Assembly: GCF_002163755.1 (NCBI RefSeq)
Contig: NZ_CP015863.1
Coordinates: forward strand, 1,984,001-2,048,000
Reading direction: 5' to 3'
Length of the DNA stretch: 64,000 bases
Origin: Vibrio campbellii CAIM 519 = NBRC 15631 = ATCC 25920
GTDB lineage: Bacteria > Pseudomonadota > Gammaproteobacteria > Enterobacterales > Vibrionaceae
Position numbers and translations under genes: made by a program. Positions 7,876-15,738 of the stretch are shown here, one piece after another. Positions within the stretch are counted from its first letter, which is position 1; each line of letters starts with the position of its first letter. The notes under the pieces were generated by a model. It was not told the origin of the DNA. It made no database searches and saw only the letters and a program-made list of their open reading frames with translations.

Positions 7876-8481
7876 TTACATGCCAAGCTTTGATTTTATG
7901 AGCATACTTGAAATATAGGTGTTTGAATCCATTTTAACTAACGTATTTATGATTTCCAAAACGCTAAAATATTCTATGCGCTCCTCTTCGCCTTGACCAA
8001 TACCACCTATCGTGAAATGAGTAAAACGATAACAATGATGTATATTTTGGAGCTGACCTGAAACATCTTTTAGTAGCTTTTTGCTCAATGTAAATGCTGG
8101 ATACTGTGTACTATCAGATAGCTCTGCCGTTGAACCAATTGAGACAATACTGCACTTCTCGCTTAGTGACTCTTGTGAATGAAGCTCATTAACTAAGTTG
8201 AGATAGCCTAGTGGGCCAACGTTCATAAAATCAGCTAACTCTACAGTTGTAAGATTCGATGATTCCCCCCACATAGAAACTAGGTACACAACTATGTCGA
8301 ACTTAACACTCTTAAGGCACGAGTAGTCTGGCTTTTTCTCTGGGTTAACATCAATACTGAAGCTAGAAATTCGTTCATCATTTTGCTCTGTCCTGGCGAT
8401 CATATATATTTCAGCATTATGAATGTTCGAAGCTAGATACTTACCAAGACCTTTACTGCCACCAACAATGAGAATTTTCAT
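7876..8481 (-). CDS. SDR-fold protein with Phe at the catalytic Tyr position
   Basis: 201 residues, AAGGAG upstream of ATG 8481. The Rossmann nucleotide loop is VGGSKGLGKYLA (TGxxxGxG-like), and the strand SIVSIGSTAE carries the catalytic Ser. The usual YxxxK reads F130-TLS-K134. The NNAG motif is altered (NVGP). Overall it is an NAD(P)-binding short-chain dehydrogenase relative that is shorter than usual (about 250) and may be a non-catalytic or isomerase-like member. Confidence 0.75.
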   Translation of the reverse strand: MKILIVGGSKGLGKYLASNIHNAEIYMIARTEQNDERISSFSIDVNPEKKPDYSCLKSVKFDIVVYLVSMWGESSNLTTVELADFMNVGPLGYLNLVNELHSQESLSEKCSIVSIGSTAELSDSTQYPAFTLSKKLLKDVSGQLQNIHHCYRFTHFTIGGIGQGEEERIEYFSVLEIINTLVKMDSNTYISSMLIKSKLGM

Positions 8482-8533
8482 CAACTACTCCTTGATTTTT
8501 ATATGTATTAATCCAAGTTCAGCGCTTAGCACA

Positions 8534-8655
8534 TAACGCCGCATTAAGGTGTGAGCAACGCTACCACGAAACTCAACCATACCACCGTAAACACAAAACC
8601 CAACGATGGAATGAAAAATGCCAAGCGTTGGGAATCACTCTTAAATGCTTTGTTA
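8534..8655 (-). repeat. attC, class E
   Basis: 122 bp; nearly identical to the preceding class E site. Closes the 300-residue unknown and overlaps its TAA. Confidence 0.95.
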
Positions 8656-9555
8656 TAAGCAAATTAGCTCCGAATACTCTGCTACCGAATCCATTGATAA
8701 AAATATATCCTTTGGGGTTCGAGAGTCTTCTTTAGGAACAAACACATGACGGTACTCTTGTTGATACTGGTATCTCAAGTGTTTATGAAATTCAATAATT
8801 GGATCTTTCCCCTTGCCTTCAGGTTTTACTGGATCTACATATTCAACCATTTGATAGGCATAATCATCAAACTCAATATGCTCGTGAAGCTTCGAAACCA
8901 ATTCATCGGCAAAACGTTGAGAGTCGTAAATAAATAAGCAACTGTCGGCTTCAAAGTTACTAAACATTCGAACGTCAAAGGCTCCGCTACTACAAAATAC
9001 GTAATAATCTCGGCTAGTTTCATAAGTAATGTTGACGGTACCGATTGGCTTAACCTTCTCGCCAGATTCCGTAGTAATCGTCATTCCTTTAGGGTTAGCA
9101 TGAAATATAGCTTTCATTTCGTCATCCATTTGCGCTACGTTCAGTGACGGATCCATAAATGAACTTGCTAATGAAACTTTTATACTATTTTTGCCCAAGT
9201 ACTCCTTTTTACCAAACTTGATTAAGTGAGGTTTCTTTTGTAGTGCCATGCGATGAATATCAGTTAGGCGTTGCGACTTGTCGACCATAGCATTTGGCAC
9301 GGCACAACCTTTAAGAAAGTCAGTTGGAGGCGACAGCCTACGCAAGTTGAATTCTTCTTGAGCATGAGTAAATTTAACAATTAGACTTTTCCAAGGTTCG
9401 ATAGATACATTCCCTAGTCCAACTTTCCCATTGGTTTCTAACGTTGTTAGGTTTTCGATCAAGTACCGCAACCTGTCAGATAGGAGCTCAATTGATAAGT
9501 GTTCCATATATCGATTTGTTCTATACTCACGAACCCAGAACTCACTTCGATTCAT
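8653..9555 (-). CDS. Hypothetical protein, 300 residues
   Basis: One of the longest cassette genes. GGAGAG precedes ATG 9555. Mixed alpha/beta with no membrane span; the C-terminal part has FHKHLRYQYQQEYRHVFVP, an aromatic/basic helix of the kind seen in several uncharacterised phage-response and DUF2971-like proteins, but I do not recognise the family. The middle has ESGEKVKPIGTVNITYETS and SCLFIYDSQRFADEL. No catalytic motif could be named. Confidence 0.7.
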   Translation of the reverse strand: MNRSEFWVREYRTNRYMEHLSIELLSDRLRYLIENLTTLETNGKVGLGNVSIEPWKSLIVKFTHAQEEFNLRRLSPPTDFLKGCAVPNAMVDKSQRLTDIHRMALQKKPHLIKFGKKEYLGKNSIKVSLASSFMDPSLNVAQMDDEMKAIFHANPKGMTITTESGEKVKPIGTVNITYETSRDYYVFCSSGAFDVRMFSNFEADSCLFIYDSQRFADELVSKLHEHIEFDDYAYQMVEYVDPVKPEGKGKDPIIEFHKHLRYQYQQEYRHVFVPKEDSRTPKDIFLSMDSVAEYSELICL

Positions 9556-9573
9556 ATACTCTCCATTTGCTTA

Positions 9574-9696
9574 TAACGCCCAATTAAGGGGTGAACAACG
9601 CTTCCACCCAAACCTAAAGCATTGTGCCATAAACACTAAATTTGAAGTAGAACCAAAAATGCCAAGCGTTGTGAATCCCTCTTAAATTGCTTGTTA
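9574..9696 (-). repeat. attC, class F
   Basis: 123 bp; identical in reading to the site at 30006-30128. Closes the peptide deformylase cassette. Confidence 0.95.
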
Positions 9697-9705
9697 TGAG
9701 CGGGG

Positions 9706-10209
9706 TTAAGAGTGCGCATTAACGTACTTTTTAACCTTTTTCATAGCCATTTGACGCTTAAGTGGCGAAAGATAATCAATAAACAGATTACCCGACAAAT
9801 GATCTATTTCGTGCTGCATTACGATGGCTAGAAACTCATCACTTTCGATGGTAATTGGCTTACCTTCGCGATCTAAAGCAGATACAACAACTGAAGTAAA
9901 ACGCTCTACGTCTGCATAGTAATCAGGAACTGATAAACAACCCTCTTGACCCAATGCTTTATCCGAGCCACTAATCACTTCTGGGTTAACTAAAATTAGC
10001 GGTTCATCTCGACTTTCTGAAAGGTCGATAATAACAACAGCCTCTTTACGACCAACTTGAGTCGACGCCAAACCGATACCATTGTCAGTCGCATACAGCG
10101 TTTCCAACATATCGTCTATTAATGTTTGTACCGTCGTAATATCTCGCACCTTTTCCGCTTTGACCTTAAGCCTTGGATCTGGTGCCGTTAGGATTTCTAA
10201 AACTGCCAT
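9706..10209 (-). CDS. def: Peptide deformylase (cassette-borne)
   Basis: 167 residues, normal family length. All three metal/catalytic motifs are intact: GIGLAS (44-49), EGCLSVP with Cys91, and QHEIDH with His133, Glu134, His137. It removes the formyl group from nascent protein N-termini; Fe/Zn enzyme, cytosolic. A chromosomal def is expected elsewhere, so this is an extra copy on a mobile cassette. GAAGGAAAA precedes the ATG. An extra deformylase could lower sensitivity to actinonin-type inhibitors (inference). Confidence 0.95.
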   Translation of the reverse strand: MAVLEILTAPDPRLKVKAEKVRDITTVQTLIDDMLETLYATDNGIGLASTQVGRKEAVVIIDLSESRDEPLILVNPEVISGSDKALGQEGCLSVPDYYADVERFTSVVVSALDREGKPITIESDEFLAIVMQHEIDHLSGNLFIDYLSPLKRQMAMKKVKKYVNAHS

Positions 10210-10236
10210 ATTTTCCTTCTAATTCTTGGAAGCTCA

Positions 10237-10356
10237 TAACGCCTTGTTAAGGGGTGAGCAACGCAATACCGAAGTTGCCGCATACCACCCTAATCACTAA
10301 CACCAACGCATAGTAAAAATGCCACGCGTTGCGAATCCCTCTTGAACAATTTGTTA
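10237..10356 (-). repeat. attC, class A
   Basis: 120 bp; closes the two-gene cassette that follows. Confidence 0.95.
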
Positions 10357-10388
10357 TATCCGTTCTTAATTGGCTTCCAGAACCTTTT

Positions 10389-10589
10389 TTAGAGAGACAT
10401 TTCGCGCGCAAATTGATACGCCTCATCATGTGAAAAACCATTCGCTAGTGCGTAACCTGTTATCACCGACCTCCAGCAATAATTGTCATGAGGCTCAAAT
10501 CCACCACTTTTGCTTTCTACATTTTCAACAAACGACTTCTTTAATGCTAAAAACTTCTCTTTACTTACCAAATCTTGTTCTTTAGTCAT
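10389..10589 (-). CDS. Hypothetical protein, second of a paralogous pair
   Basis: 66 residues. The C-terminal half, WRSVITGYALANGFSHDEAYQFAREM, aligns with GYAMGHGYKQGKAYMFAMDL of the preceding gene, pointing to tandem duplication within one cassette. Its ATG lies inside the last codons of the upstream gene (GATGACTAA), so translation is coupled. No known family. Confidence 0.7.
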   Translation of the reverse strand: MTKEQDLVSKEKFLALKKSFVENVESKSGGFEPHDNYCWRSVITGYALANGFSHDEAYQFAREMSL

Positions 10590-10782
10590 CGAATACCAAA
10601 CCTTTGTCCATTAAATCCATAGCAAACATATAAGCCTTACCTTGCTTATAACCATGTCCCATCGCATACCCAGCAGCCATTGAAAAAGTACTTAACTCTG
10701 CATCTGGGTGCCAAGAAGCTTCCTGCTCTAAAACTTCTTTTTTGAACTTATCTTCCATGTCAGCAAAACTTATTAACGTCAT
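10582..10782 (-). CDS. Hypothetical protein, first of a paralogous pair
   Basis: 66 residues, MTLISFADMEDKFKKEVLEQ with a GYAMGHGY/KAYMFAMDLMDKG helical repeat. GAGAGAG precedes the ATG. It overlaps the following paralogue by 8 bases. Predominantly helical, soluble; function unknown. Confidence 0.7.
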   Translation of the reverse strand: MTLISFADMEDKFKKEVLEQEASWHPDAELSTFSMAAGYAMGHGYKQGKAYMFAMDLMDKGLVFDD

Positions 10783-10830
10783 TTGCTCTCTCTATCATCT
10801 ATCTACTTTAAAATTGAATGCGTGAGGATA

Positions 10831-10950
10831 TAACGCCCTGTTAAGGGGTGAGCAACGCAATACAAAAGCCGCCGCATACCACCTTAAACACTGACACCAA
10901 CGCATAGTGAAAATGCCACGCGTTGCGAATCCCTCTTGAACAGTTTGTTA
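10831..10950 (-). repeat. attC, class A
   Basis: 120 bp; closes the two-TM protein cassette and overlaps its stop. Confidence 0.95.
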
Positions 10951-11226
10951 GGCGACATTTCTACGTTTAACTTCTTTCTCATACGAAGATTCGTTGTATA
11001 GCCAGATAGCCCAAAATGCGAAAAACATCCAGATCGTGTAAATTGAATAATTAAGAGCATTATCCGATAAGAAAATCGTAATGCTTGCCGCATCAGAAGT
11101 TGGATAAAGGAAAATAACATTAAAAATCATGTACAAAATGGCTGTGACGAAAGTTGTTCTGAAAAGCCAATTTAAACACCCTTTCTTTCGAGATTTTTGC
11201 CAATTATCAAATGCTTTATCATTCAT
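10948..11226 (-). CDS. Small membrane protein, two predicted TM segments
   Basis: 92 residues. It has a basic N-terminus (WQKSRKKGCLNW), TM1 about 24-41 (TFVTAILYMIFNVIFLY), TM2 about 61-78 (SIYTIWMFFAFWAIWLY), and a charged end EKEVKRRNVA. AAGGAG is 7 bases before the ATG. Inner-membrane location inferred; function unknown. Confidence 0.75.
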   Translation of the reverse strand: MNDKAFDNWQKSRKKGCLNWLFRTTFVTAILYMIFNVIFLYPTSDAASITIFLSDNALNYSIYTIWMFFAFWAIWLYNESSYEKEVKRRNVA

Positions 11227-11306
11227 TAATCCACTCCTTTTCTATAAACTGAAGCTAGATTCACGCCAAGATACTATCACTACTCTAACGTTTATCTCAT
11301 GTCGCC

Positions 11307-11397
11307 TAACGCCGCATTAAGGTGTGAGCGACGCTTGGCTATACTTGAGCGAAGCGAAACTGCCAAGCGTTGCGAATCACTCTTAAATGCTTTGTTA
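11307..11397 (-). repeat. attC, class C (short)
   Basis: 91 bp; CTTGAGCGAAGCGAAA loop. Closes the S66 peptidase cassette. Same class at 13009 and 24031. Confidence 0.94.
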
Positions 11398-11402
11398 GTT
11401 AT

Positions 11403-12428
11403 TTATTTCAGCGTTTGACGTATTTTACCTGCGTTACCATTCACAACGACCTCAGCATATGAGCCATTTAGTATTGTCATATTTGGCGGTAAATGACCAA
11501 TATCAACATCATAGACAACAGGAATCTCCAAGTCCTTAGTTACTTCAGTTAACGCTTCTTCAATGGTAATGTCTTTGCCGCATTTATCTAGTACCGAACT
11601 CCTGCCAATGAGTAGTCCATTGCAGAGTTCAAATACACCTTTATATTTTAAGCTTTGAAGTGCTCGCTTAAAAACTGTTGGAGACATTTCTACGTTTTCT
11701 AAATAGAGGATGAGACCATCGTTTTTGAATCTTTTGTGCAAAAGATGAATATCAAAATATTCAGTGCCAATTAAGTGCATCATGGTGTCAAAACAGCCCC
11801 CAACAAGGCGACCACTGAATACAATCTCTTTATTTCCCGATACCTTCCAGACTGTCGGCTCTGTTGTATTTAAAGTAAAGTTAGGATCATCTGAAAATGA
11901 AGTACCATCTATTTGATAGTACTTCGATGAATGCTGTTCAAAAGATGAACCTTCATCCTTTGTTAACCAATTCAAGGTACTAGATGTGAGCCAATCAGGC
12001 TCATTAGGATGGAGATCCATTAGGTTCGAGCAATGAACCGTTACCCAACCGAGTTTTGTCATTAAAGCCGTAGAAACCGTACTTACATCTGAATACCCCA
12101 AAATCCATTTGGGCTTAACGATTTGCAATTTCTCGTAGTCAAGTAGCGGGAGTATATCCATTGCAAACTCACCTCCCCAAGGAGGTACAACCGCATTAAT
12201 GCTATCATCACACAGAAATCGCATAAATTCCGCTGCCCGATGCTTAGCACAAGCACTCACATGTTTCGTATTTTCACGTAAGCATTCGCCTTCAATTACT
12301 TCAAAATCTTGTTTTTTTAGGTTTTCGATTACAATGTTCAAACGCTTGTGAAGCGAGCTTGGAACACCTGAGGAGAATGCTGTAACAGCAACTCTACTAC
12401 CTTTACCTAATGGAACTGGATACTTCAT
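11403..12428 (-). CDS. LD-carboxypeptidase family (S66, MccF-like) protein
   Basis: 341 residues, start MKYPVPLGKGSRVAV at 12428 with AGGAAG; the frame upstream is attC. S66 signature: VPPWGGEFAMDILPLLD, nucleophile loop LGYSDVS (Ser113), LYLENVE with the catalytic Glu, and DIGHLPPN with the His. The relatives LdcA (murein tetrapeptide recycling) and MccF (microcin C7 self-immunity) share this fold; the length and GYSD context fit MccF-type better. It could cleave peptide-nucleotide antibiotics (inference). Confidence 0.85.
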   Translation of the reverse strand: MKYPVPLGKGSRVAVTAFSSGVPSSLHKRLNIVIENLKKQDFEVIEGECLRENTKHVSACAKHRAAEFMRFLCDDSINAVVPPWGGEFAMDILPLLDYEKLQIVKPKWILGYSDVSTVSTALMTKLGWVTVHCSNLMDLHPNEPDWLTSSTLNWLTKDEGSSFEQHSSKYYQIDGTSFSDDPNFTLNTTEPTVWKVSGNKEIVFSGRLVGGCFDTMMHLIGTEYFDIHLLHKRFKNDGLILYLENVEMSPTVFKRALQSLKYKGVFELCNGLLIGRSSVLDKCGKDITIEEALTEVTKDLEIPVVYDVDIGHLPPNMTILNGSYAEVVVNGNAGKIRQTLK

Positions 12429-12443
12429 ACTTCTTCCTACAAC

Positions 12444-12563
12444 TAACGCCTTGTTAAGGTGTGAGGCACGCAATACCGAAGCTTCCGCATACCACCTTAA
12501 CCACTAAACCTGAAGCATGGTAAAAATGCCACGCGTGCCGAATCACTCTTAAACAATTTGTTA
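12444..12563 (-). repeat. attC, class B
   Basis: 120 bp; appears base-identical to the site at 34930-35049. Closes the 143-residue cassette, copy 2. Confidence 0.96.
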
Positions 12564-12992
12564 GCAGGACATTACGCAAGTAGCCGATGCTTCATTGACA
12601 TAACTATAACCTTCGACAGTGACTGTAATCTGCTCTAAACCAAAAACTGACTCTGACGTTATCACTATAGGGAAGTTTAGTCTTATCATGTCGTTATGAT
12701 TGGGCTTCGTAATGCCAAACCAAAAGCCTACGGTTTTGCCATTTACGAACATATTGGGTTGAGAATATTCGACTTCAGCTAATCCGTAATGAATAAAACC
12801 AATAAACTCATTACCATTCGCATCGAAGAATTTCGCCCTGACAATGATGTTAGAGTTGGGATCTAGTGCATCATCTTGGCTAGCTTGACAAATGACAGTC
12901 TCATCATGACTATCATCTTTCCATGAGGGAAACTGCCATACAGCATGATCTTGTATATCTTGGGGAGTTATTTCCCATATTTGCTTAGCCAT
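12561..12992 (-). CDS. Conserved hypothetical cassette protein, internal copy
   Basis: 143 residues, MAKQIWEITPQDIQDHAVWQ at the start, beta-rich (VRAKFFDANGNEFIGFIHYG), ending CVMSC. Protein, gene and attC appear identical to the copy at 35047-35478 next to attI. No known domain, no signal peptide. Stop overlaps attC. Confidence 0.8.
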   Translation of the reverse strand: MAKQIWEITPQDIQDHAVWQFPSWKDDSHDETVICQASQDDALDPNSNIIVRAKFFDANGNEFIGFIHYGLAEVEYSQPNMFVNGKTVGFWFGITKPNHNDMIRLNFPIVITSESVFGLEQITVTVEGYSYVNEASATCVMSC

Positions 12993-13008
12993 GTTACTCC
13001 TGTACTGC

Positions 13009-13099
13009 TAACGCCGCATTAAGGTGTGAGCGACGTTTGGCTATACTTGAGCGAAGCGAAACTGCCAAGCGTTGCGAATCACTCTTAAATGCTTTGTTA
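13009..13099 (-). repeat. attC, class C (short)
   Basis: 91 bp; closes APH-like cassette copy 1 and overlaps its stop. Confidence 0.94.
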
Positions 13100-13885
13100 T
13101 AAGCACTTTTTGCCCATTAAAGCTTCTGTGATGTACCGCCCGTTACTTTGCAGATACTCGATATCTGCTAGATATGCGAGATGATGGCCATCATTGATAT
13201 TAGAGATAAATGCTTGATTTCCATTACGAGCTTCACTGTGCATATGGTCAACTAAAGCCTGAACTCTATCTATCATTGTTTGCACTATACTCTGACGCTC
13301 TATTTCGGGTAAACCGTAAGCATCACAGAACTGTTTCGCTCGTAATGACTGTGATGATAAATCACCCATTGCATCGTACTTGTGAGTCTTAAACGGAGCC
13401 CAACAATAGAGAGCATAAGCAACATCCCAAACTCTAGGCGCTGGATGTGCAGTATCAAAGTCAATAATACCAACCGCCTTTGAACCGTGCAGAGACACGT
13501 TATATGGTGCATAGTCACCGTGACAGATAACTTCTATTGGCTCACGAACGGGGAGCATCCATTCTAATGTGTCATTTGAGTGTTGTGACAAGAACGAACT
13601 AGACGCATCATGATATGAACGAAGCAAACTAGCTGCTGAAGTCAGCGCTTCTTCTGTAGCAATATTGCCTTTAAGCGGGTAATTAAAGACCTCACCATCG
13701 ACAAAAGATAAGACCTCGTTGCCCTTATCATCAAAGCCGAAAGGCTTAGGAGCCGCATGAAATCCATTTTTGGCAATATACGAGAGTAAACAATGCACTG
13801 TTTCAGACCACTTGCCACGAGGTCGGTAAACGCGATTTTCAGAGCGAAAAATTTGCCCCTCTCGCCCTCCTTGAAGTTCTTCCAT
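13097..13885 (-). CDS. Aminoglycoside phosphotransferase-like kinase, copy 1
   Basis: 262 residues. It has the APH/choline-kinase fold with Brenner motif VICHGDYAPYNVSL (catalytic Asp, Asn) and VGIIDFDTAHPAP (metal Asp). The N-terminal nucleotide lobe is short, starting RSENRVYRPRGKWSETVH. AAGGATAT precedes the ATG. A near-identical copy lies at 27988-28776 with a different attC class. Known relatives phosphorylate aminoglycosides, homoserine or choline; substrate unknown. Confidence 0.85.
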   Translation of the reverse strand: MEELQGGREGQIFRSENRVYRPRGKWSETVHCLLSYIAKNGFHAAPKPFGFDDKGNEVLSFVDGEVFNYPLKGNIATEEALTSAASLLRSYHDASSSFLSQHSNDTLEWMLPVREPIEVICHGDYAPYNVSLHGSKAVGIIDFDTAHPAPRVWDVAYALYCWAPFKTHKYDAMGDLSSQSLRAKQFCDAYGLPEIERQSIVQTMIDRVQALVDHMHSEARNGNQAFISNINDGHHLAYLADIEYLQSNGRYITEALMGKKCL

Positions 13886-13918
13886 TGATATCCTTATGTA
13901 TGACTTGCTAAGTGCTTA

Positions 13919-14038
13919 TAACGCCTTGTTAAGGTGTGAGGCACGCAATACCGAAGCCTCCGCATAGCACCTTAACCACTAAAACTAACGCATAGTAAAA
14001 ATGCCACGCGTGCTGAATCACTCTTGAACAATTTGTTA
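13919..14038 (-). repeat. attC, class B
   Basis: 120 bp; closes the GNAT cassette. Confidence 0.95.
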
Positions 14039-14050
14039 TGTAGCCGACTT

Positions 14051-14521
14051 TCAGGCTAGCGCTTTCTGTCCCAGTTGGATTTTGGGCGCAATACCAACTT
14101 TGCGATACAAAGCTAGAGCTGATTCATTGAAAGAGTATACTTCTAACCACAGCTCTTCCCCGCCGTTAGAAATAGCCCTTTCCTCAAATGCCTCTATTAG
14201 CGCCAGTCCAACGCCTTGGTCTCTAAAACATGAATCCACTACTATTTGTTCAATGCTTGCGATTTTTCGCTGTTTGAGTGTCCAAGACTTACGGACCCAT
14301 AGCTCACCAAAAACCAAACCTACTAACTGACCATTGATTTCGGCTACTAGAAAAATTGAGCTTTCACTTTCTATTATCTTGTGTAGGTCTATTTTTTGTT
14401 CAATTTCTTCCGGTGATAAAAAGTCGTCAGGTAAATTTGCTTGATGATACTCATAAAGCTGAAACTGTAGTTTCTTGATAACACTGATATCTTCAATGCA
14501 AGCATGGCGAATATTTAACAT
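14051..14521 (-). CDS. GNAT family N-acetyltransferase
   Basis: 156 residues. It opens with the typical MLNIRHACIEDISVIKKL strand-helix; the acetyl-CoA loop is SCFRDQGVGLALIEAFEE, with ELWLEVYSFNESALALYRKVG as motif B. AAAAGGA precedes ATG 14521. The N-terminal insert (LPDDFLSPEEIEQKIDLHKI) resembles aminoglycoside 6'-type and related GNATs. Acceptor unknown. Confidence 0.87.
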   Translation of the reverse strand: MLNIRHACIEDISVIKKLQFQLYEYHQANLPDDFLSPEEIEQKIDLHKIIESESSIFLVAEINGQLVGLVFGELWVRKSWTLKQRKIASIEQIVVDSCFRDQGVGLALIEAFEERAISNGGEELWLEVYSFNESALALYRKVGIAPKIQLGQKALA

Positions 14522-14570
14522 ATATAAATCCTTTTAACTTACCGCCCTCTCGCGGCTACATAACGCCGCG

Positions 14571-14682
14571 TTAAGTGGTGAGCAACGCAGACCAACACGC
14601 CTAAACCATTGTGCCGTAACCACTAACGCCGAATCAAACCAAAATTGCCGAGCGTTGTGAATCCGTCTTGAACGCTTTGTTA
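14571..14682 (-). repeat. attC, class G
   Basis: 112 bp; AAGTGGTGAGCAACGC arm. Closes the DUF1871-like cassette. Confidence 0.93.
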
Positions 14683-14686
14683 TACG

Positions 14687-14968
14687 CTAGCCAAATATGC
14701 GCACTTTTGCTTCCACTATTTTTCGTGCGACTTTCAAGTCATGCTGTACTAATGCAGATAAGCCCATATTTTGTTCAATAGAAGATGAAAGAGATTGAGC
14801 GATCCTCGATGCGTCGTTACCCTCTAACGTTAATCGAAATATATGAGGCACATAACTGTCGTACTCATCATCCCACTCGTTCTCTCCGTCGTTTACACCG
14901 ATTGGGTCCCAGTCATTCCATAATATAGAAGCGATTTCTTTGAACAGTTTTCTTTCTTCAGCTTTCAC
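14687..14968 (-). CDS. DUF1871-like hypothetical protein
   Basis: 93 residues from GTG 14968 (AAGGA 8 bases upstream). The segment LWNDWDPIGVNDGENEW then DDEYDSYVPHIFRL resembles the WDPxG...DEYD core of DUF1871 proteins. Acidic, helical, soluble. Family match is from memory and moderate; function unknown. Confidence 0.65.
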   Translation of the reverse strand: MKAEERKLFKEIASILWNDWDPIGVNDGENEWDDEYDSYVPHIFRLTLEGNDASRIAQSLSSSIEQNMGLSALVQHDLKVARKIVEAKVRIFG

Positions 14969-14997
14969 AGGAATATTCCTTATTTCCTCATTGCGTA

Positions 14998-15117
14998 TAA
15001 CGCCCTGCTAAGGGGTGAGCAACGCAATACCTAAGCCGCTGCATACCACCTTAATCACTAAATTCAACGCATAGTAAAAGTGCCACGCGTTGCGAATCCC
15101 TCTTGAGCAGTTTGTTA
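14998..15117 (-). repeat. attC, class A
   Basis: 120 bp; CCCTGCTAAGG end. Closes an apparently ORF-less cassette. Confidence 0.95.
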
Positions 15118-15618
15118 GTCGCGAGGCACCGAGCGACAATTTTAAGCCGAACTAAACTTTGCGAACAACAAACTTTATGTGCTTTGATGCATTTAAGTCA
15201 GGCGTAGTCTCAAAGCGGCTAGTCAATGAAACCACTTAGAACAAACAACGCCGCAGAAAACGGACTGACAACACCAAAAAGCGCTTTTGGAAAACCAATC
15301 TCACAGTGCGAACTTTCAACAAAGCCACTGAAACCACGTGGAACTTACCACATCAGAGAAAAAGTCATTTCAGCGAGTAAATCTGCTTTTGTACCCAATA
15401 AACTCAAAGAGCTGAGTTGCAACCGAAAACAGACTTTCGATTGCCCTGCTCTGTCAGCATCAGAGAACGTAACAACAGCTAGGACAGTTACAAAACTTTG
15501 GACTTGAAACAGTTGAAACTTAGTTTTGACCAACGACGATGAACCTGTGAACCGAACAATCAGCAGCCAAATTTTGAGCTTAGAAACATGATTTTGATTG
15601 CTAGCTTTTTCTGGCGAC
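15118..15618 (-). other. Cassette body without a convincing gene
   Basis: About 500 bases. The longest frames are a 93-codon + frame (15226-15507) and a 62-codon - frame (15345-15533). Neither has a Shine-Dalgarno sequence or a recognisable product, and the + frame opposes the cassette direction. It may be a decayed gene or a non-coding cassette. Confidence 0.55.
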
Positions 15619-15738
15619 TAACGCCCTGTTAAGGTGTGAGTAACGCAATACCAAAGCTCCCGCATACTACCTTAAACACTAAACGCAACGCATAGCAAAA
15701 ATGCCAAGCGTTGCGAATCGCTCTTAAACAGCTTGTTA
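15619..15738 (-). repeat. attC, class A
   Basis: 120 bp; GTGAGTAACGC variant. Closes the nuclease-like cassette and overlaps its stop. Confidence 0.95.

Noticed and set aside
10247..10441. 64-codon - frame reading RNAWHFYYALVLVIRVVCG
   Set aside because: It is the translation of the attC site itself (DUF3265-like), without a ribosome site.
15226..15507. 93-codon + strand frame
   Set aside because: No Shine-Dalgarno sequence, opposite to cassette direction, no recognisable protein features; kept only as a note on the ORF-less cassette.
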